Shown here piece after piece: positions 1 through 7,383 of a DNA stretch of 64,000 nt; the stretch's first letter is position 1; each line of letters begins with the position of its first letter. The position numbers and the translations under genes are program-made. Origin of the DNA: Geomobilibacter sp964432205 (GTDB lineage: Bacteria; Desulfobacterota; Desulfuromonadia; Geobacterales; DSM-12255); assembly GCA_964432205.1 (NCBI GenBank), contig CAYSMK010000028.1, positions 5,020 through 69,019 of the forward strand, read 5' to 3'. Below the pieces are notes generated by a model. It did no database searches and was not told where the DNA came from. It saw only the letters and a list, made by a program, of their open reading frames with translations.

Positions 1-282
1 CTTCCAGGAATCGATATACTCGGCATCAAGAAGATCCACCGTGCGCTTGATGATCGGCTGATCAGCATTCCGCTCATAGACTTCCAGCGTCACGTCTCTG
101 TCGGTGACGGCGGTCCCGTCCTTACTCAAGTTCAGAGACAGCTGCACGCTGCCATGGGCTTCGATCTTCTCCGGTGACAGCTTTATGGTTGCTTTCAGTC
201 CTTGCTGGGAAAAGCTCTGCTCGAGGCCGAATGCGGCTCCAGGAAGTGCGACCAGCAACATAATCAGCAACATTCTTTTCAC
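1..282 (-). CDS. Exported protein, possibly YtkA/FixH-like (cut by left edge)
   Basis: The start is a GTG at 282, preceded by AAAGGAG about nine bases away. The first ~19 residues are a signal peptide (basic KR, then LLIMLLVALPGAAFG), so the protein is exported. The visible part has 94 codons and runs off the left edge without a stop. After the signal peptide it looks like a small beta-sandwich (segment LSPEKIEAHGSVQLSLNL, then alternating strands), resembling YtkA/FixH-like exported domains. That similarity is weak and no metal-binding motif is visible. It lies 55 bases after the PilZ gene, in the same direction. Confidence 0.6.
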   Translation of the reverse strand, partial: MKRMLLIMLLVALPGAAFGLEQSFSQQGLKATIKLSPEKIEAHGSVQLSLNLSKDGTAVTDRDVTLEVYERNADQPIIKRTVDLLDAEYIDSWK

Positions 283-336
283 TGTGGGGATCTCCTTTAT
301 TGTGCAGTTGATCAGCCATTGCCGATGCTGATTGTT

Positions 337-687
337 CTAGACTATACAGCCCGCTACCTTATACACCTCGTTCATCACCACATCGGGGTCGGTGGCCTGG
401 TGCATGATCAGTTCGCGAAGCCTGACAAAAGATTCCACAGTCATCTTGTATATTTCCAGTCCGACACCATCCTCACCGTACCGTATAACCCGGGCATCCA
501 TTCCGATGGTGTAAGGGTAGGCAGTCACTGTCACATGAACCGGTTCGCTCAAGGGAATCACCATCGATGTCTTTACGTACATTCCCTTGAGGCAGATATC
601 ATCTAACTCACCGGAGAAACTGGAGCCATTGCCTGCGACTAAAACGTCAGCTTTCAGCTTGACCCTGGTACAATTTCGCTTTTCCAT
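337..687 (-). CDS. PilZ domain protein (candidate c-di-GMP receptor)
   Basis: A 116-residue stand-alone PilZ domain. The c-di-GMP signature is present in near-canonical form: RxxxR is R4-NCT-R8, and the second motif is D30-I-C-L-K-G35, with Cys where Ser is usual in (D/N)xSxxG. The rest alternates beta strands as expected, then ends in a C-terminal helix (FVRLRELIMHQA). PilZ proteins bind c-di-GMP and act through partners in motility, pilus or envelope functions; no partner is evident here. The start has GGGGAGG ten bases upstream. c-di-GMP binding is likely but the Ser-to-Cys change makes it testable. Confidence 0.85.
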   Translation of the reverse strand: MEKRNCTRVKLKADVLVAGNGSSFSGELDDICLKGMYVKTSMVIPLSEPVHVTVTAYPYTIGMDARVIRYGEDGVGLEIYKMTVESFVRLRELIMHQATDPDVVMNEVYKVAGCIV

Positions 688-724
688 TGGTCAACAGCCT
701 CCCCGTGGTTTGTATGCCGGGCGA

Positions 725-1288
725 TTAGACTTTGGACTGGTCAACAGTTGAAACGATCTCTACCGGTCCCGCAGGGTCGCCGGGCTGCATGAGTTCTACC
801 TTGCCGCTGACCGGTATCGGGCGGCTAAAGGTGTCCTGGACGGGGCAGTGCTTCTCCACCAGTGCGGCGAGCTGGCTTATGCTCTCCGGCGACGCGGGCG
901 AAACGATCCGGGTGGTAAAGCTGATGTTGTTGAAACCCGCGGGGACTTCGGCCAATCCCAGAAAACCGTGCAGGTCGAGATTGCCTTTGGCGTGGATTTC
1001 TATACTGCTGATTTCGATGCCCAGCACAGCGGCGAAGGCCCGGTAGACGATCTCCTGACACCCACCCAGGGCGGCCAGAAGCAATTCCACCGGATTGGGG
1101 GCCGTGTCGCTGCCGCCCAGTTCCCGTGGTTCGTCCATTGGAACGGTGAAGCCCCGAATTTCGGAACGTACCGTAAAGTCCGGGGTGTCCGAATAGGTCG
1201 AGGCTCGGAACACTGAATTTGCCAGTTTTGGGTTCTTTTTGACCGTGGCAATCAGATTTTCTACAGAGGTCTTGATGGTATCTGACAC
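725..1288 (-). CDS. OsmC family peroxidase-like protein
   Basis: 187 residues with the OsmC/Ohr fold signature: the first redox cysteine in LGGCQEIVYR (about residue 76) and the second in EKHCPVQDTF (about residue 148). Members of the family reduce organic hydroperoxides with a cysteine pair. This one has the longer N-terminal helix and the EIRGFTVPMDEPRELGGSDTAPNPVE segment typical of the general OsmC branch rather than Ohr. It lies alone between the PilZ gene and cysK, all leftward. Cytoplasmic; no signal peptide. Confidence 0.85.
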   Translation of the reverse strand: MSDTIKTSVENLIATVKKNPKLANSVFRASTYSDTPDFTVRSEIRGFTVPMDEPRELGGSDTAPNPVELLLAALGGCQEIVYRAFAAVLGIEISSIEIHAKGNLDLHGFLGLAEVPAGFNNISFTTRIVSPASPESISQLAALVEKHCPVQDTFSRPIPVSGKVELMQPGDPAGPVEIVSTVDQSKV

Positions 1289-1355
1289 ACGTGCTCCTTC
1301 TTCGTTACAATTGGTCGAACTGGACCATTTTCGTGGGTTTTTTGAGTACCGATGA

Positions 1356-2285
1356 CTACTGATCTTGGAACAGTGCAGTGCTCAGGTATCGTTCACCGGT
1401 GTCCGGCAGTACCACTACGATCATCTTCCCCTTGTTTTCCGGTCGCCTGGCAACCTCCAGGGCGGCAAAAGCTGCGGCACCCGAAGAAATTCCCACGAGT
1501 AATCCTTCTTCCCGGGAGAAGCGCCGGGCGGTTTCAAAGGCATCCTCATTTCTGACCTTGAAAATCTCGTCGATCACCTCGCGGTTCAGGACCTCGGGAA
1601 CGAAACCGGCACCGATCCCCTGAATCTTATGGGGGCCAGGCTGCCCACCCGAAAGAACCGGAGAGTCAAGCGGCTCGACAGCTATCACCTGCACGCCAGG
1701 CTTTCGCTTCTTGAGTACCTCGCCGACCCCTGTTACGGTCCCGCCAGTACCGACGCCCGCAACAAAGATATCGATCTTCCCATCGGTATCATTCCAGATC
1801 TCTTCGGCAGTGGTAATCCGGTGAATATATGGGTTTGCCGGGTTCTTGAACTGCTGGGGGATGAATGAGTCGGGTATCTCGGCAGCCAGTTCCTCGGCCT
1901 TTTTGATCGCCCCCTTCATCCCTTCCGAACCGGGCGTCAGGACCAGTTCGGCGCCGTATGCCTTGAGAAGGTTTCTCCGTTCCATGCTCATGGTCTCCGG
2001 CATGGTGAGAATCAGCCGGTACCCCCTGGCGGCACAGACAAAGGCAAGGGCAATGCCGGTGTTGCCGCTGGTCGGCTCGATGATGACAGTGTCTTTCTTG
2101 ATCTGCCCGGTAGTTTCGGCATCGCGGATCATGGAAAACCCTATCCGGTCCTTGACGCTGCCACCGGGGTTGAAGGATTCCAGTTTGGCGACAACATCTG
2201 CCTTCACGTCGCCGGTTACGCGGAGGAGCCGCAATAAAGGGGTTTTGCCGATCAGGTCAGTCAGGTTGTTGTAAATGTTCGCCAT
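1356..2285 (-). CDS. cysK: Cysteine synthase A (O-acetylserine sulfhydrylase)
   Basis: 309 residues, the usual CysK length. The PLP lysine is K45 in SVKDRIG, the phosphate/substrate loop is PTSGNTG (71-77), and the glycine-rich PLP phosphate loop is GVGTGGTVTGVG (about 175-186). The enzyme makes cysteine from O-acetylserine and sulfide in the cytoplasm. The start at 2285 has AAAGGAG directly upstream. It is transcribed leftward after flgC with only 33 bases between them, so both may share a transcript, although their functions are unrelated. Confidence 0.95.
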   Translation of the reverse strand: MANIYNNLTDLIGKTPLLRLLRVTGDVKADVVAKLESFNPGGSVKDRIGFSMIRDAETTGQIKKDTVIIEPTSGNTGIALAFVCAARGYRLILTMPETMSMERRNLLKAYGAELVLTPGSEGMKGAIKKAEELAAEIPDSFIPQQFKNPANPYIHRITTAEEIWNDTDGKIDIFVAGVGTGGTVTGVGEVLKKRKPGVQVIAVEPLDSPVLSGGQPGPHKIQGIGAGFVPEVLNREVIDEIFKVRNEDAFETARRFSREEGLLVGISSGAAAFAALEVARRPENKGKMIVVVLPDTGERYLSTALFQDQ

Positions 2286-2318
2286 GTTTTCTCCTTTTTC
2301 GTAGAGATGTCGTAATGT

Positions 2319-2723
2319 CTATTTTGAACCGATTGACAGGGCTTTCATCTGCATGTCCATCCCTGCTTTCATCGCGGTCACGTTCGCTTCATAGGTTCTG
2401 GTCGCAGCGATCATGTCGGCCATTTCCTCGACAACATTCACATTCGGATAGGCCACATAACCGTCAGGCATCGCGTCAGGATGTCCGGGGTCGTACTGGA
2501 GGCGGGGAGCAGACTGATCTTCAATGACCGCTACGACCTCGACCCCTCCGCTCTTCTTGGCGTTGGCTTCATCCAGCATGGTGGCAAAAACCGCATCCTT
2601 GCGCCGGTACGGTCCGCCTTCGGCAGTCCTGGTGGAGTTCGCATTGGCAAGGTTCGACGCGATCTGGTTCATGCGCGTGCGTTCCGCAGTCAGGGCAGAA
2701 GCACTTATTTCCATCGCATCCAT
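2319..2723 (-). CDS. flgC: Flagellar basal-body rod protein FlgC, isolated from other flagellar genes
   Basis: 134 residues, close to the usual FlgC length. The N-terminal rod signature is SASALTAERTRMNQIASNLANANST, and the C-terminus is the conserved YEANVTAMKAGMDMQMKALSIG, which forms the coiled coil of the axial family. FlgC is part of the proximal rod exported by the flagellar type III system. No other flagellar gene (flgB, fliE and so on) is in the window: it sits between cysK and an ABC ATPase. It could be a second copy, or a single flgC separated from its cluster. The start has an AGGAGGTAAT sequence just upstream. Confidence 0.88.
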   Translation of the reverse strand: MDAMEISASALTAERTRMNQIASNLANANSTRTAEGGPYRRKDAVFATMLDEANAKKSGGVEVVAVIEDQSAPRLQYDPGHPDAMPDGYVAYPNVNVVEEMADMIAATRTYEANVTAMKAGMDMQMKALSIGSK

Positions 2724-2776
2724 CCATTACCTCCTGAGCGGTTCAGACCTTTAATTATCCTGATATGTTGCCAAGA

Positions 2777-3448
2777 CTAGGCATTCACCACCATGCCGTC
2801 CTTCAGGTTGATCGTCCGGTCGGAATACGCCCCGTTCTCGGGGTTGTGGGTCACCATGACAACGGTCTGGCCGGCATCGTTCAGTTCCCGGAACAGCGCC
2901 ATGACCTCCTCGCTGGTCTTGGAATCCAGGTTGCCGGTCGGCTCGTCCGCCAGCAGGATGTGGGGATTGTTGACTATGGCCCGGGCAATGGCGACCCGTT
3001 CCTGTTCGCCGCCGGAGAGCTGGTTGGGCAGCCGGTCGAGCTTGGCGCCGAGGCCGACCCTTTCCAGTGCCTGACGTGCAGCGGTCTGTTTTGCCGCTGT
3101 GCTCATCTTGACGATGGCCAGCGGCAGCATGACATTCTCAATGGCGGTCAGATAGGGGATCAGGTGGAAGGACTGGAAGACAAAACCCAGATTCTGTGCC
3201 CGGAAGTCGGCCAGTTTTTCGCCGGAGAGTTGGTATACTTTTTCGCCGGCCATCTCCACATCACCCACGGTGGGATGGTTCATCCCACCCAGCACCGACA
3301 ACAGGGTACTCTTGCCGGAGCCCGACTGCCCCATGATAGTGATGAATTCGCCGGCCTCGATGCTGATGTCCACACCGCGCAGTGCTTCGACCACATCATC
3401 GCCGCTGGTGTATTGTTTCTTCACGTTCCTGATCTCTATGAGCGCCAT
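2777..3448 (-). CDS. ABC transporter ATP-binding protein, LolD/MacB type
   Basis: 223 residues. Walker A is GQSGSGKST (40-48), the signature is LSGGEQERVAIARA (usually LSGGQQQRV), Walker B is LLADEPTGNLDS, and the switch His is in VMVTHN. It matches the MacB/LolD/FtsE branch that pairs with FtsX-like permeases. The permease is the next gene upstream, with 12 bases between them, and the two follow a DUF2318 and an HMA protein. Context suggests ATP-driven handling of a metal or of a lipid/lipoprotein substrate; the sequence alone does not decide. The LolD role itself is less likely because LolC/E partners are absent. Confidence 0.88.
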   Translation of the reverse strand: MALIEIRNVKKQYTSGDDVVEALRGVDISIEAGEFITIMGQSGSGKSTLLSVLGGMNHPTVGDVEMAGEKVYQLSGEKLADFRAQNLGFVFQSFHLIPYLTAIENVMLPLAIVKMSTAAKQTAARQALERVGLGAKLDRLPNQLSGGEQERVAIARAIVNNPHILLADEPTGNLDSKTSEEVMALFRELNDAGQTVVMVTHNPENGAYSDRTINLKDGMVVNA

Positions 3449-3460
3449 AGTCTCCTCGTG

Positions 3461-4621
3461 TTAGAGAGCCCGCAGGGCTTCGGTGGGGTCCATCTTGGAT
3501 GCATGGAGCGCCGGGTAGAGACTGGCCAGAATCCCCAGCGTCAGGGCCAGTCCGATTGAGCCAAAGGCCACTGTTGTATCCCATACAAGATGGGCGTTCT
3601 TGCTCTCGGCCATGAAGGGCAGGGCCAGCTTGGCGCCCCCCATGCCGGCGGCATAGCCGAGGAAGCCGGCCAGCAGGCTCACCAGGGCTGCCTCGAACAG
3701 GATGATCCGCATGATGTGGCTCTTCCTGAAACCGATGGCCCGGAAGACCCCGATCTCGGTGGTCCGTTCGTTGACGCTTCCCATCATGGTCACGAAGACG
3801 ATCAGGGAGCCGATAAACACCACCACACCCGCCATGGCGTAGGAAAATCGCTTGAACTGGTCCAGGGCCTTGAGACGGCCTTCCACCACCTGCTGGATGG
3901 CGGTGACTTTGGCCTCGGGGAGTATCTCGGCGATCTGGGTCACCATGTCGCCGATGGGGCAACCGGAGCAGAGGGCCGCCACCTCGGCCAGCGAGATTTT
4001 CCCTTCCTTGCCGAGCAGTTTCTGGGCTTTTTGCAGCGAGGCAAAGACGAGCGAGTCGTCCTGGGACCCGGTCTGGTCGAGGATCCCGGCTACCGTGAAC
4101 ATCTCGCCCTTTATTTGCAACGTGTCACCGGTGCTGACATTAAGCACCTTTGACGCATCGCTGCCAAGGAGCAGTTCGTTGTCGGTCTTCGGTGCATCGC
4201 CGAAGACCTTCCACCACTGTTTCATCTTCAGCTCGCTGTCAAAGTGGACCCCTACCAGCAGCACGTCATGGCTTCCCACCTTGACGCCCCCCAGCACCTT
4301 GGGGCTGACAGCGGAAACGTTCCTGCTGTTCTTGATGGTCTTGATCTTTGCCAGTTCGCTTTCCTGGATTTCGCGCTGGTCGAAGGTCACTCCGCCCAGG
4401 CTGATGCCGCCGTAGTTCATGGCCAGGCCGTTGCTCTGGGGGGTGATCAGGATATTGGCCCCGAACTCGTCCATCTTGCGTTCGATATCGCTGGACATGG
4501 AGTGGGTCAGGGTCACCAGGGTGACGATGGTGGCTATGCCGACCATCAGGCCGATGGTGAGAAATGCCATCTTGGCCTTACGGCGTTTCAGGTTATTGAT
4601 GGATATGGTGTGCAGTTTCAT
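3461..4621 (-). CDS. ABC transporter permease, FtsX/MacB type
   Basis: 386 residues with the MacB/FtsX topology: one N-terminal membrane helix (about 18-42), a large periplasmic domain (about 45-270), then three C-terminal helices separated by the conserved segment TEIGVFRAIGFRKSHIMRII. The periplasmic part carries a CSGCPIG pair of cysteines, unusual for LolC/E and possibly a metal site. It lies directly upstream of the ATPase and downstream of the DUF2318 protein, in one leftward operon. Inference: a metal-linked export or uptake system; the substrate is unknown. Confidence 0.85.
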   Translation of the reverse strand: MKLHTISINNLKRRKAKMAFLTIGLMVGIATIVTLVTLTHSMSSDIERKMDEFGANILITPQSNGLAMNYGGISLGGVTFDQREIQESELAKIKTIKNSRNVSAVSPKVLGGVKVGSHDVLLVGVHFDSELKMKQWWKVFGDAPKTDNELLLGSDASKVLNVSTGDTLQIKGEMFTVAGILDQTGSQDDSLVFASLQKAQKLLGKEGKISLAEVAALCSGCPIGDMVTQIAEILPEAKVTAIQQVVEGRLKALDQFKRFSYAMAGVVVFIGSLIVFVTMMGSVNERTTEIGVFRAIGFRKSHIMRIILFEAALVSLLAGFLGYAAGMGGAKLALPFMAESKNAHLVWDTTVAFGSIGLALTLGILASLYPALHASKMDPTEALRAL

Positions 4622-4648
4622 AGCGTTGATCCCGCCTCCGGATATCGG

Positions 4649-5128
4649 TTAGAAGTAGCGTGTCCCGGCCTGCAGATCGGACACCCTGATGACGATGTTG
4701 CTGCCGTCAGAGGAAGCGGCAAGGTACGAGGGGTTGCAGCCACCGACGGCATGGGGACCTATCCTGGTGGTAGCAAAGCGCTGATTGCAGTTCTTGCAGA
4801 CCATGAAATCACCCTGCTGAAAGTACCCTTTCTTCTCCCTGAAGCAGACATCACAGGAGTCAAAGGCGGTGTGAAGGGCTCCATCCGCCCCCTTGACGAT
4901 GAAGAATCCGATATCCTTGCCACCATCCGTAAACTTGTAGAAATGTGCTGTCCCGTCAGAGACCTTCGCCACGGGAATGCTCACTGCTCCATTTACGACC
5001 TTGACCTTCTGGTACTTGCCCATGCCCGGAATATTGAGGGCAAACACGCTTACTGCTCCAATCAGCAGTGCTCCGACGATGACAGCTACCCATACAACCC
5101 GCTTCGACTTTGTTGATTTCATTCCCAA
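4649..5128 (-). CDS. DUF2318 (FtrD-like) cysteine-rich membrane protein
   Basis: 159 residues: an N-terminal membrane anchor (KRVVWVAVIVGALLIGAVSVFAL) followed by a DUF2318 domain. The signature cysteines are CDVC, then CKNC, then GGCNPSYL, as in the C-terminal domain of FtrD-type iron-uptake components. These cysteines are predicted to bind metal or an Fe-S centre outside the membrane. The gene lies between an HMA protein and an MacB-like permease, with short gaps, in one leftward operon. In other bacteria DUF2318 genes travel with iron or copper permeases, so a metal role is reasonable, but which metal cannot be seen. Confidence 0.8.
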   Translation of the reverse strand: MGMKSTKSKRVVWVAVIVGALLIGAVSVFALNIPGMGKYQKVKVVNGAVSIPVAKVSDGTAHFYKFTDGGKDIGFFIVKGADGALHTAFDSCDVCFREKKGYFQQGDFMVCKNCNQRFATTRIGPHAVGGCNPSYLAASSDGSNIVIRVSDLQAGTRYF

Positions 5129-5137
5129 CTCCTGTTC

Positions 5138-5566
5138 TCAGATTTGTTTGTTCGCACCGCAACCGCCGCCCTTGCCGCCACAGCATCCCGATTGCCGCGC
5201 GGCGTTTTGTCCGACATTCCTGCCGGTTATTTGCCTGAACTGTTCCGGGGTCAGCACGTCATACACATTACTGGCAAAACCGGTTCCGCTGACCTTCTGC
5301 GCCAGGCTCTCCGGTTTAACGGTATCTGTGTCATAGCCGACGATGACCCAGCCGCCATTCACGTCCACCTCGGTAACCGCAACACCTTTTAACGACTCAA
5401 GGGCCTTCGTGATCTTGGTGGAGCAACTGCCGCAGGTCATGCCGGTCGTTTTCAGAACGGCGACGGAATCGGCAGTCTCGCCGATCCTGACACGAAAGGC
5501 GAGAACCACCAGCAAGGTGATGACCGTGATGACGAGAAGCGAGGTAGATATTCTTTTTGCGTTCAT
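5138..5566 (-). CDS. Membrane-anchored heavy-metal-associated (HMA) protein
   Basis: 142 residues. An N-terminal membrane helix (about 8-26) is followed by an HMA domain with the GMTCGSCS metal loop (two cysteines), and then a Cys/Gly-rich tail GCCGGKGGGCGANK that could be a second metal site. HMA domains bind Cu(I), Hg(II) and other soft metals. I chose the ATG at 5566 because AGGAGG lies seven bases upstream; the frame stays open further upstream but there overlaps the next gene. It has a close upstream neighbour (small membrane protein) and downstream neighbour (DUF2318), so is probably one operon. Confidence 0.85.
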   Translation of the reverse strand: MNAKRISTSLLVITVITLLVVLAFRVRIGETADSVAVLKTTGMTCGSCSTKITKALESLKGVAVTEVDVNGGWVIVGYDTDTVKPESLAQKVSGTGFASNVYDVLTPEQFRQITGRNVGQNAARQSGCCGGKGGGCGANKQI

Positions 5567-5579
5567 GACAATCCTCCTA

Positions 5580-5849
5580 TCAATCCTCTTGGGCAAGCGC
5601 CCGTGTCGGTGCATTCCCCTGCCAGTTCCGCATTCCGTAAAGGTTGATGGCAACCCCCGCACCCTGCAGGGCCAGCCAGCCCGATCGACCGAGGTGAAGG
5701 GCCACTGCCCCGAGCAACAGTGCCGACAGGGTCCAGAAAATAAACGAGCAACGCTTGCCGTGAGCATTGAGGACCGAACCAGTCAGGGAGCTGGCCACAC
5801 CGGCCCATTCAATGGTGCTTATGGCAATGCTGTTGTTGATCAAGGACAT
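5580..5849 (-). CDS. Small membrane protein, two or three helices
   Basis: 89 residues, with hydrophobic segments around 8-25, 33-52 and 56-70. The motif NAHGKRCSFIFWTLSAL and the repeated GxxxNLYGMRNW style resemble small PnuC/SemiSWEET/YgjV-type membrane proteins, but I cannot assign a family with confidence. It is the first gene of the leftward operon with the HMA, DUF2318 and ABC genes. The start has AAAGGAG seven bases upstream. Function unknown; a role with the metal-handling genes is suggested only by position. Confidence 0.65.
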   Translation of the reverse strand: MSLINNSIAISTIEWAGVASSLTGSVLNAHGKRCSFIFWTLSALLLGAVALHLGRSGWLALQGAGVAINLYGMRNWQGNAPTRALAQED

Positions 5850-5877
5850 GGGCCAACTCCTTTCGCCTACATGGTTA

Positions 5878-5896
5878 TATCAAGTATTGTGCCAAC
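5878..5896 (-). promoter_or_regulatory. Sigma-54-like promoter candidate for the HMA/ABC operon
   Basis: On the minus strand TGGCAC is followed by five bases and TTGAT, which fits the sigma-54 -24/-12 layout (TGGCAC-N5-TTGCW) except that the -12 GC is GA. It ends about 30 bases upstream of the small membrane protein's start. The -12 mismatch is at an important position, so this is a weak candidate. Confidence 0.3.
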
Positions 5897-5977
5897 CTTA
5901 CACAAAAGACTAACATATTGATATTGCAGAACTACTTGGGCTAAATATTTCCTGGGTTACTCTGACTGAATCAAATG

Positions 5978-6015
5978 TATGGAGAATATTCATTGCGGCT
6001 TGAGAATATTCTACA
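5978..6015 (+). repeat. 20-bp-period double palindrome, copy 1
   Basis: GAATATTC occurs at 5984-5991 and again at 6004-6011, exactly 20 bp apart, each within a GAGAATATTC context. A near-identical copy in the same orientation lies at 6796-6833. The two copies share TATGGAGAATATTC at their left end and GAGAATATYCTAC at their right. Two palindromes two helical turns apart look like a regulator-binding site, but a mobile-element end is possible too. Confidence 0.7.
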
Positions 6016-6306
6016 GAGGAATCATTTTCACAGGCCTACGACTACACCTTCACCTTGAGTGACGATTGAGCGTAGTCAATGAACAGAACAATTTGTGCAC
6101 GGGTCGAGGAGTGAGGATTCGGGGTGATCCGAGACGGGGCGGGGAAAGTTCATTGTGATCGCCAGAGGGAAGGGGGATTGGATAACCGAAACGCCGTTGG
6201 CCCGGTTGCCCATCGTTAACTTCAACTCACTTGAGCGGTTGAACGAGGCAGGTGGCCGTATCTTTTTTGGCAATGTCACCGGGATCTCTCCCTTGACCAC
6301 TTCAGC
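6012..6306. other. Intergenic stretch with nothing recognised
   Basis: Apart from the palindromic repeat to its left and the hairpin to its right, I see no gene, RNA or known site here. Both strands have short open frames, but none has a good ribosome site or a family motif. Confidence 0.4.
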
Positions 6307-6331
6307 CTCGAAGAGCCTTCAGCTCTTCGAG
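6307..6331. repeat. Perfect 10-bp hairpin after the HD-GYP remnant
   Basis: CTCGAAGAGC, a five-base loop, then GCTCTTCGAG. It lies nine bases past the stop of the HD-GYP remnant (minus strand). No T-run follows on either strand, so it is not a classic intrinsic terminator. Confidence 0.7.
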
Positions 6332-6339
6332 TCCTCCGA

Positions 6340-6780
6340 TTATTCCCTGTATCGTCTGTCCACCTCTTCCCATTCGGCGCAACTAATCGCCGTAAAAAGG
6401 TGTACGAGCTGCGGGTCGAACTCCCTGCCTGACCTCTCCCGGATTATTCCGACCGCTTCCTCGCACCTTAAGGCACTGTCACCGGAAACAAGCGTTTCGA
6501 AGGTGTCGGCAATCAGTAGCAGCCTCGCGCCGCGAGGGATCTCCTCCCCCTTGAGCCCGCGCGGATAACCGCTGCCGTCGTAATGCTCCTGGTGGGCACG
6601 GACAATCTCGGCAGCTTCACGGAGAAAGCTGATTTTCTTCAATACGTCGTACCCCTTTTCGGGATACATGCGCATCCCTAGTAGACCTTTTCCCGGAAGA
6701 CCGATTCGCTGAAGGAGAGGGAGCATGGAGTCGTGAATCGCGACCTTCCCGACTTCGTGGAGAAGTGCTCGGGAATGCTG
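6340..6780 (-). pseudogene. Decayed HD-GYP domain fragment
   Basis: An open frame of roughly 145 residues that matches only the C-terminal part of an HD-GYP domain (compare the intact copy at 8677-9639). The fold segments are recognisable (ALLHEVGKVAIHDSML, HYDGSGYPRGLKGEEIP, GARLLLIADTFETL), but metal-site residues have changed: HD is HE, the HH pair is HQ (RAHQEHYDG), and the ADVYDAL motif is ADTFETL. There is no plausible start upstream of the HD segment; the homology begins only about 25 bases from the palindromic repeat at 6802-6829. It probably does not hydrolyse c-di-GMP. It may be an old duplicate of the neighbouring HD-GYP gene. Confidence 0.75.
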
Positions 6781-6795
6781 CGGTTGGAGTAAAAG

Positions 6796-6833
6796 TATGG
6801 AGAATATTCTTTGTGGGTAGAGAATATCCTACC
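6796..6833 (+). repeat. 20-bp-period double palindrome, copy 2
   Basis: GAATATTC at 6802-6809 and GAATATCC at 6822-6829, 20 bp apart, matching the copy at 5978-6015 in the same orientation. It lies about 80 bp upstream of the mer operator and just beyond the truncated end of the HD-GYP remnant. Confidence 0.7.
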
Positions 6834-6911
6834 GGATGGTTTGAGTCGGAGAGATTCCAGCGAGAGATCACAGAAATTATCGGTGTTGCTGAATCCGATT
6901 GCAGGATTTTC

Positions 6912-6942
6912 TTGACCCCGTACCATGGTACAGGGTTTATTT
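6912..6942 (+). promoter_or_regulatory. mer promoter and MerR operator
   Basis: TTGACC at 6912-6917 is the -35. The perfect palindrome GTACCATGGTAC at 6920-6931 has the GTAC-N4-GTAC pattern of mer operators and is flanked by CCC and GGG. A TTATTT/TATTTC -10 follows with an overlong spacer of about 19 bp, as needed for MerR-type activation by DNA twisting. It stands 19 bases before merR, which is therefore the first gene of its own operon. Confidence 0.85.
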
Positions 6943-6960
6943 CTTACTTGGAGGGAAGGT

Positions 6961-7383
6961 ATGAAAGGGCTGACCATAGGCCAAGTGGCTAAAAGAGCGG
7001 AAGTGAACATCGAGACCATCCGTTACTACGAGAGGCAGGGGCTGATACCGCCTCCTCCACGACGTGAATCCGGCTACCGGCAGTACCCCGCGGGTATCGT
7101 TAGCAGGGTGTGGTTCATCAAGCGGGCGCAGGAACTGGGTTTTTCCCTCAAAGAAGTGGCCGAGCTCCTCTCCCTACGGGTCGGTCCCAATACCACTTGC
7201 GGCGACGTGAAGAAAATGGCCGACGGGAAAATAGCGGAGATCGAAGGGAAGATTCAGACCCTCGAAAGGATGAGGGATGCACTTGCGCGGCTGGTGGAAA
7301 CCTGCGAGGAAGGCAGACAGGCCGAGGAGTGCCCGATATTGTGGGCGTTCGGCAATGACAAAAAGGAGGCTGAAAATGGATGA
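6961..7383 (+). CDS. merR: MerR, mercury-responsive transcription regulator
   Basis: 140 residues. The N-terminal winged helix-turn-helix begins LTIGQVAKRAEVNIETIRYY. The Hg(II)-binding cysteines are C80, C115 and C124, with exactly the spacing of Tn501 MerR (C82, C117, C126), and the last is in CPILWAF like the family's CPLI. This makes it a true MerR rather than a Cu, Zn or Pb relative. It represses the operon without Hg(II) and activates it with Hg(II) from the operator 19 bases upstream. I chose ATG 6961 because of the GGAGG upstream and because the domain begins there; an upstream ATG adds residues without similarity. Confidence 0.92.
   Translation: MKGLTIGQVAKRAEVNIETIRYYERQGLIPPPPRRESGYRQYPAGIVSRVWFIKRAQELGFSLKEVAELLSLRVGPNTTCGDVKKMADGKIAEIEGKIQTLERMRDALARLVETCEEGRQAEECPILWAFGNDKKEAENG

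Noticed and set aside
5567..5767. 67-codon N-terminal extension of the HMA protein
   Set aside because: The extension overlaps the small membrane protein gene, and ATG 5566 has a perfect AGGAGG; the extra residues resemble no domain.
6155..6568. Plus-strand open frame of 137 codons in the gap and over the HD-GYP remnant
   Set aside because: No ribosome site, no family motif, and half of it is antisense to the recognisable HD-GYP fragment.
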